Assembly (NCBI RefSeq): GCF_002836355.1
Contig: NZ_PJCA01000001.1
Span: 124,001 to 188,000 of the forward strand
Length of the DNA stretch: 64,000 nt
Source of the DNA: Moritella sp. Urea-trap-13
GTDB lineage: Bacteria > Pseudomonadota > Gammaproteobacteria > Enterobacterales > Moritellaceae
Reading direction: 5' to 3'
Below the pieces are notes generated by a model. The model did not search any database. It was given only the letters and a program-made list of their open reading frames with translations, and had not been told where the DNA came from. The position numbers were made by a program, and so were the translations under genes. Positions 60,955 to 64,000 of this stretch are shown piece by piece (positions within the stretch are counted from its first letter, which is position 1; each line of letters opens with the position of its first letter).

Positions 60955-62607
60955 ATGGGAAAGGTAACCCGTTTCAATACAGAAGTATTGATTATTGGCG
61001 GTGGCGCGACAGGCACCAGTATTATGCGCGATTGCGCATTACGTGGCATAACATGCATATTACTTGATAAAGGTGATATAGCTTCAGGCACAACAGGCCG
61101 TAACCATGGTCTGTTACATTCCGGCGCGCGTTATGCGGTAACCGATGGTGAATCGGCCCGTGAATGTATCCAAGAGAATAAGATCCTCAAACATATTGCC
61201 AGCCACTGTATTGAAGAAACCAGCGGATTATTTATTACCTTACCAGAAGATGATCTGGATTTTCAACATACCTTCATTACGGCTTGTGCAACCGCAGGCA
61301 TCAACACCCAAAGACTGACCCCACAACAAGCGATTGAACTTGAACCAAACGTCAATCGTAGTCTACTTGGCGCAGTCAAAGTGCCCGACGGTACGCTCGA
61401 CCCTTTCCGTTTATGTGCTTCTAATGTATTAGATGCCAAAAATCATGGTGCGCAATTACTTACCTACTCTATGGTGCAATCTTTAATTCGTATTGGCGAT
61501 CGCATCATCGGCGCTAAATGCATTAATACCCGCACCAACGAACAGTTTGAAGTGTATGCCCAAGAGGTTATCAATGCGGCAGGCATTTGGGGTAAAAACA
61601 TTTGCCACTACGCCGATCTCAATGTGCAGATGTTACCAGCCAAAGGGTCATTATTAGTATTCGAACATCGCATTAATGATCTGGTCATCAATCGCTGTCG
61701 TAAACCTGCCGATGCCGATATTTTAGTACCCGGAGACTCTATTTCACTCATAGGTACCACTTCCGAAGAAATTGATTATAACGATATCGACACACTAAAA
61801 ATCAGTGAAAAAGAAGTCAATATATTAATCGAGGAAGGTGCCAAACTAGCCCCTATACTGGCACAAACCCGTATTTTGCGGGCTTATGCTGGCGTCCGAC
61901 CACTAGTCGATGTCGGCGGTGGTGATGGCCGTAACATCAGCCGCGGTATTGTATTGCTCGATCACCAGCAGCGTGATGGCCTTGCAGGGTTTAGCAGTAT
62001 TCTCGGTGGAAAATTAATGACTAGCCGGTTAATGGCAGAAATGACCACCGACCTTGTTGCCAACAAACTCGGTAATAGCAGCGGTTGTACAACACATTTA
62101 CAGCCTCTGCCCGGCTCAGTGATTAATACTAAAAATAAAAAACGCAAATCTCAACAACCCGTATTTACCACCACGGCTGCAACCCATCGTCACGGTGAAA
62201 ATGCGGTAGCCGAATTTGATCAAAGTACCAAGGGTAAATCCATTGTTTGTGAATGTGAAATGGTGTCCGTTGGTGAAATTGAGTATGCCATTAAGCAATT
62301 AGATGTGACTAACTTAGTTGATTTACGCAGACGTACCCGTCTCGGCATGGGCTCATGCCAAGGTGAGTTATGTACCTATCGCGCGTCGAGTTTATTTTGT
62401 GATTTTGGTAACTGCAGTGGTTATGAATCGAGTAAGTTATTAATGCAGTTTTTTGAAGAACGCTGGAAAGGTATTAAACCTGTGTTGTTTGCAGATGCAT
62501 TGCGAGAAGCCGAATTTACTTATTGGCTTTATGAAGGCCTATTTGGCGCAACGGATATTAATAAGCTCGGTGAACAGCAAGCAGATAAGGATTATTATGA
62601 AATTTGA
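60955..62607 (+). CDS. glpA: Anaerobic glycerol-3-phosphate dehydrogenase subunit A
   Basis: A 550-residue FAD enzyme that oxidises sn-glycerol 3-phosphate to dihydroxyacetone phosphate during anaerobic growth and passes electrons through GlpB and GlpC to quinone. The FAD motif is EVLIIGGGATGTSIMRDCAL (about 9-28), then SGTTGRNHGLLHSGARYAV. The C-terminus has a Bfd-like [2Fe-2S] domain (CECEMVSVGEIEYAIK, then RRRTRLGMGSCQGELCTYR, about 420-480), which is typical of GlpA and absent from aerobic GlpD. It is the first gene of glpABC; glpB overlaps its end by 11 bases. A GlpR/FNR-like control region lies upstream. The ATG follows GGATGAATT with GGA 8 bases away. Confidence 0.96.
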   Translation: MGKVTRFNTEVLIIGGGATGTSIMRDCALRGITCILLDKGDIASGTTGRNHGLLHSGARYAVTDGESARECIQENKILKHIASHCIEETSGLFITLPEDDLDFQHTFITACATAGINTQRLTPQQAIELEPNVNRSLLGAVKVPDGTLDPFRLCASNVLDAKNHGAQLLTYSMVQSLIRIGDRIIGAKCINTRTNEQFEVYAQEVINAAGIWGKNICHYADLNVQMLPAKGSLLVFEHRINDLVINRCRKPADADILVPGDSISLIGTTSEEIDYNDIDTLKISEKEVNILIEEGAKLAPILAQTRILRAYAGVRPLVDVGGGDGRNISRGIVLLDHQQRDGLAGFSSILGGKLMTSRLMAEMTTDLVANKLGNSSGCTTHLQPLPGSVINTKNKKRKSQQPVFTTTAATHRHGENAVAEFDQSTKGKSIVCECEMVSVGEIEYAIKQLDVTNLVDLRRRTRLGMGSCQGELCTYRASSLFCDFGNCSGYESSKLLMQFFEERWKGIKPVLFADALREAEFTYWLYEGLFGATDINKLGEQQADKDYYEI

Positions 62608-63946
62608 TAGCATTATTATTGGTGGTGGTATTGCCGGTTATACCGCAGGATTACGTAGCCTTGAGGCTGGATTAAAAACAGCTATCATTTCCAATGGTCA
62701 AAGCGCCCTACACTTTTCTTCAGGCTCTATCGATCTGCTTTCACATACCCCAACAGGTAAGGTTATTCGTAATCCGGCCGCTATTTTCGATAAGTTTACT
62801 CAAGAATTTCCTACCCATCCCTATAGTAAAGTCGGTAAAAAAACTGTATTTGAATCTATGCAGTGGTATAAAAATTTACTTACTAACGCAGGCATGCCAT
62901 TAACGCAACAAGATAACGGTGATAATCATTTGCGCATCACCCCACTTGGCACATTAAAATCAACTTGGTTATCGCAGCCTTATGTGCAGCAACTGCCAAT
63001 GCAACTAACTGAACACGCCATCAAACGCATTGTGGTGGTACAAATTAATGACTTCCGGGATTTCAATGCCAAGATGGTTACGGATAACTTGATTCAAATA
63101 CCCGAATTTAAAGACGTTGAAATAACCCATGCTAATATCTCGATTGATGGCTTCTCAGGGCTTAAACGTAACGCCTGTGAACTGCGTTCGATTGATATAG
63201 CCCGTATCTTAACTAACGACAGTGAAATAAAAGCACTCGCAGATAAGTTATTAGCTATCGCAAGCGCTGATGATATAGTCATCCTACCTGCTGTTACGGG
63301 CAATGGCATGGGGCTTAAAACACTCAAACAATTATATGCACTAACCAATTTAACCTTTCACGAAGTACCAACCATGCCACCATCAATGTTAGGGATACGG
63401 CTTGAAGAAACCATGATTGATTTGTTTATCAAACGTGGGGGTATGTTATTAAAAGGCGATCAAGTTACCCATGGTGATATAGCTGAAGACGCTAGCAATA
63501 ACGGTGAATTGAACCTTAAACGCGTTTATACCCGTAATTTAGAAAGCATGCCTCTGGCGGCCGACAACTTCATTTTTGCATCTGGCAGTTTCTTTAATAA
63601 AGGGCTTATTGGTCATCATGACAAGTTACAAGAACCGGTGTTTGATTTAGACATGAACAGCCTTGAGCAACGTAGTACTTGGTACAACCCACAATTTTTT
63701 TCGGCTGACTCACAACCGTTTTTATCGTTAGGTATCAAGACTAACCAAACCTTCAATCCAATGCTCAAAGGCAAAGCGATCAATAACCTATTTTGTGCGG
63801 GTTCTAATTTAGGTGGTTACAATCCAGTGGCAGAAGGAAGTGGCAGTGGCGTGGCAATTAGTACCGCTTATCATGCCGTTAATCAGCTATTACAAAAAAC
63901 CAAATATAGTCATTCACATAACATCACCAGCGACAGCTTGGCATAG
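62597..63946 (+). CDS. glpB: Anaerobic glycerol-3-phosphate dehydrogenase subunit B
   Basis: A 449-residue flavoprotein subunit that links GlpA to the membrane subunit GlpC. The start at 62597 (MKFDSIIIGGGIAGYTAGLR) places the FMN/FAD-binding G-G-G-I-A-G motif at the N-terminus and overlaps the end of glpA by 11 bases. AAGGATTATT provides the ribosome binding site. An open frame extends upstream to 62453 but is the glpA region in another frame. Later marks are the HFSSGSIDLL segment near 35, VILPAVTGNGMGLKTLKQ (about 232) and the C-terminal NLFCAGSNLGGYNPVAEGSG (about 400-419). glpC begins 12 bases after the stop. Confidence 0.95.
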   Translation: MKFDSIIIGGGIAGYTAGLRSLEAGLKTAIISNGQSALHFSSGSIDLLSHTPTGKVIRNPAAIFDKFTQEFPTHPYSKVGKKTVFESMQWYKNLLTNAGMPLTQQDNGDNHLRITPLGTLKSTWLSQPYVQQLPMQLTEHAIKRIVVVQINDFRDFNAKMVTDNLIQIPEFKDVEITHANISIDGFSGLKRNACELRSIDIARILTNDSEIKALADKLLAIASADDIVILPAVTGNGMGLKTLKQLYALTNLTFHEVPTMPPSMLGIRLEETMIDLFIKRGGMLLKGDQVTHGDIAEDASNNGELNLKRVYTRNLESMPLAADNFIFASGSFFNKGLIGHHDKLQEPVFDLDMNSLEQRSTWYNPQFFSADSQPFLSLGIKTNQTFNPMLKGKAINNLFCAGSNLGGYNPVAEGSGSGVAISTAYHAVNQLLQKTKYSHSHNITSDSLA

Positions 63947-63958
63947 AGAAGCAATACC

Positions 63959-64000
63959 ATGGATTTAGTATCAACACGTTTTGAAAAATGCATCAAGTGT
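63959..64000 (+). CDS. glpC: Anaerobic glycerol-3-phosphate dehydrogenase subunit C, 5' end only
   Basis: The first 14 codons read MDLVSTRFEKCIKC and the frame is open to the end of the window. The F-E-x-C-I-K-C start is that of GlpC, where the Cys residues begin the first [4Fe-4S] motif of this membrane-anchoring iron-sulfur subunit. Position 12 bases after glpB supports it. The rest lies outside the window. Confidence 0.85.
   Translation, partial: MDLVSTRFEKCIKC

Noticed and set aside
62453-62596. Longer start for GlpB within glpA
   Set aside because: It would overlap glpA by over 150 bases and place the flavin motif far from the N-terminus; the ATG at 62597 has AAGGA upstream.

Overview
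The window reads as a chromosomal segment of a cold-adapted marine gammaproteobacterium close to Moritella, Psychromonas and Vibrio. Reasons: low-GC coding sequence, a monomeric-type isocitrate dehydrogenase next to rluE-mnmA-hflD-purB, an OxyR-type site in front of ahpC, tandem BCCT osmolyte carriers, and sulfatases with an anaerobic-type maturase. Moritella is my best guess; there is no rRNA or other marker here to prove it.

Layout. 0-12 kb: end of a hemolysin III-like gene, assimilatory nitrate reductase (nasA), a LysR/MFS/OYE-reductase module, an orphan type IV pilin, a LysE exporter, a small monooxygenase-fold protein, and two tandem BCCT transporters that are a duplicated transcription unit. 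12-34.5 kb: an accessory mosaic. A DUF1501/DUF1800 pair is followed by cluster 1 (anaerobic sulfatase maturase, two DUF1254 proteins, FadL-type channel, small outer-membrane protein, Ser-type sulfatase, LysR), then ybbN, then cluster 2 (ABM protein, PEBP protein, AraC, speG, a nonsense-interrupted octaheme cytochrome, Cys-type sulfatase, choloylglycine-hydrolase-like enzyme, LysR). Cluster 1 lies between two diverged copies of the DUF1800 5' end plus promoter. Cluster 2 lies between ybbN and a decayed copy of the ybbN 3' end. 34.5-37.4 kb: a very AT-rich stretch with a ToxR/CadC-like regulator, two unknown exported or membrane proteins, a possible 44-residue zinc-ribbon ORF and non-coding DNA. 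37.2-46.1 kb: conserved core genes icd, oafA-like acyltransferase, rluE, mnmA, hflD, purB. 46-53.8 kb: a 2OG-Fe dioxygenase plus PLP-enzyme pair, an Mpo1-like membrane protein, two GNAT acetyltransferases, ahpC-ahpF, a thioredoxin and a SpoIIAA-like protein. 53.8-58 kb: the aapJQMP amino-acid ABC transporter. 58-64 kb: a gene-poor stretch with ORF remnants, a divergent SDR/LysR pair, and glpABC (glpC cut by the window end).

How the genes fit together. The single maturase can in principle activate both sulfatases (Ser76 and Cys69 formylglycine precursors). A FadL channel, exported DUF1254 proteins, an Ntn-hydrolase and a multiheme cytochrome surround them, so the region may handle a hydrophobic sulfated and/or amide-linked compound; this is inference. 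icd carries a roughly 130-nt leader with an 11-bp closing stem, inner hairpins, a 7-bp pseudoknot-type pairing and a promoter placed to start just before it. This is the best candidate here for an undescribed or poorly described regulatory RNA. No tRNA, rRNA, CRISPR array or intact insertion sequence was seen.
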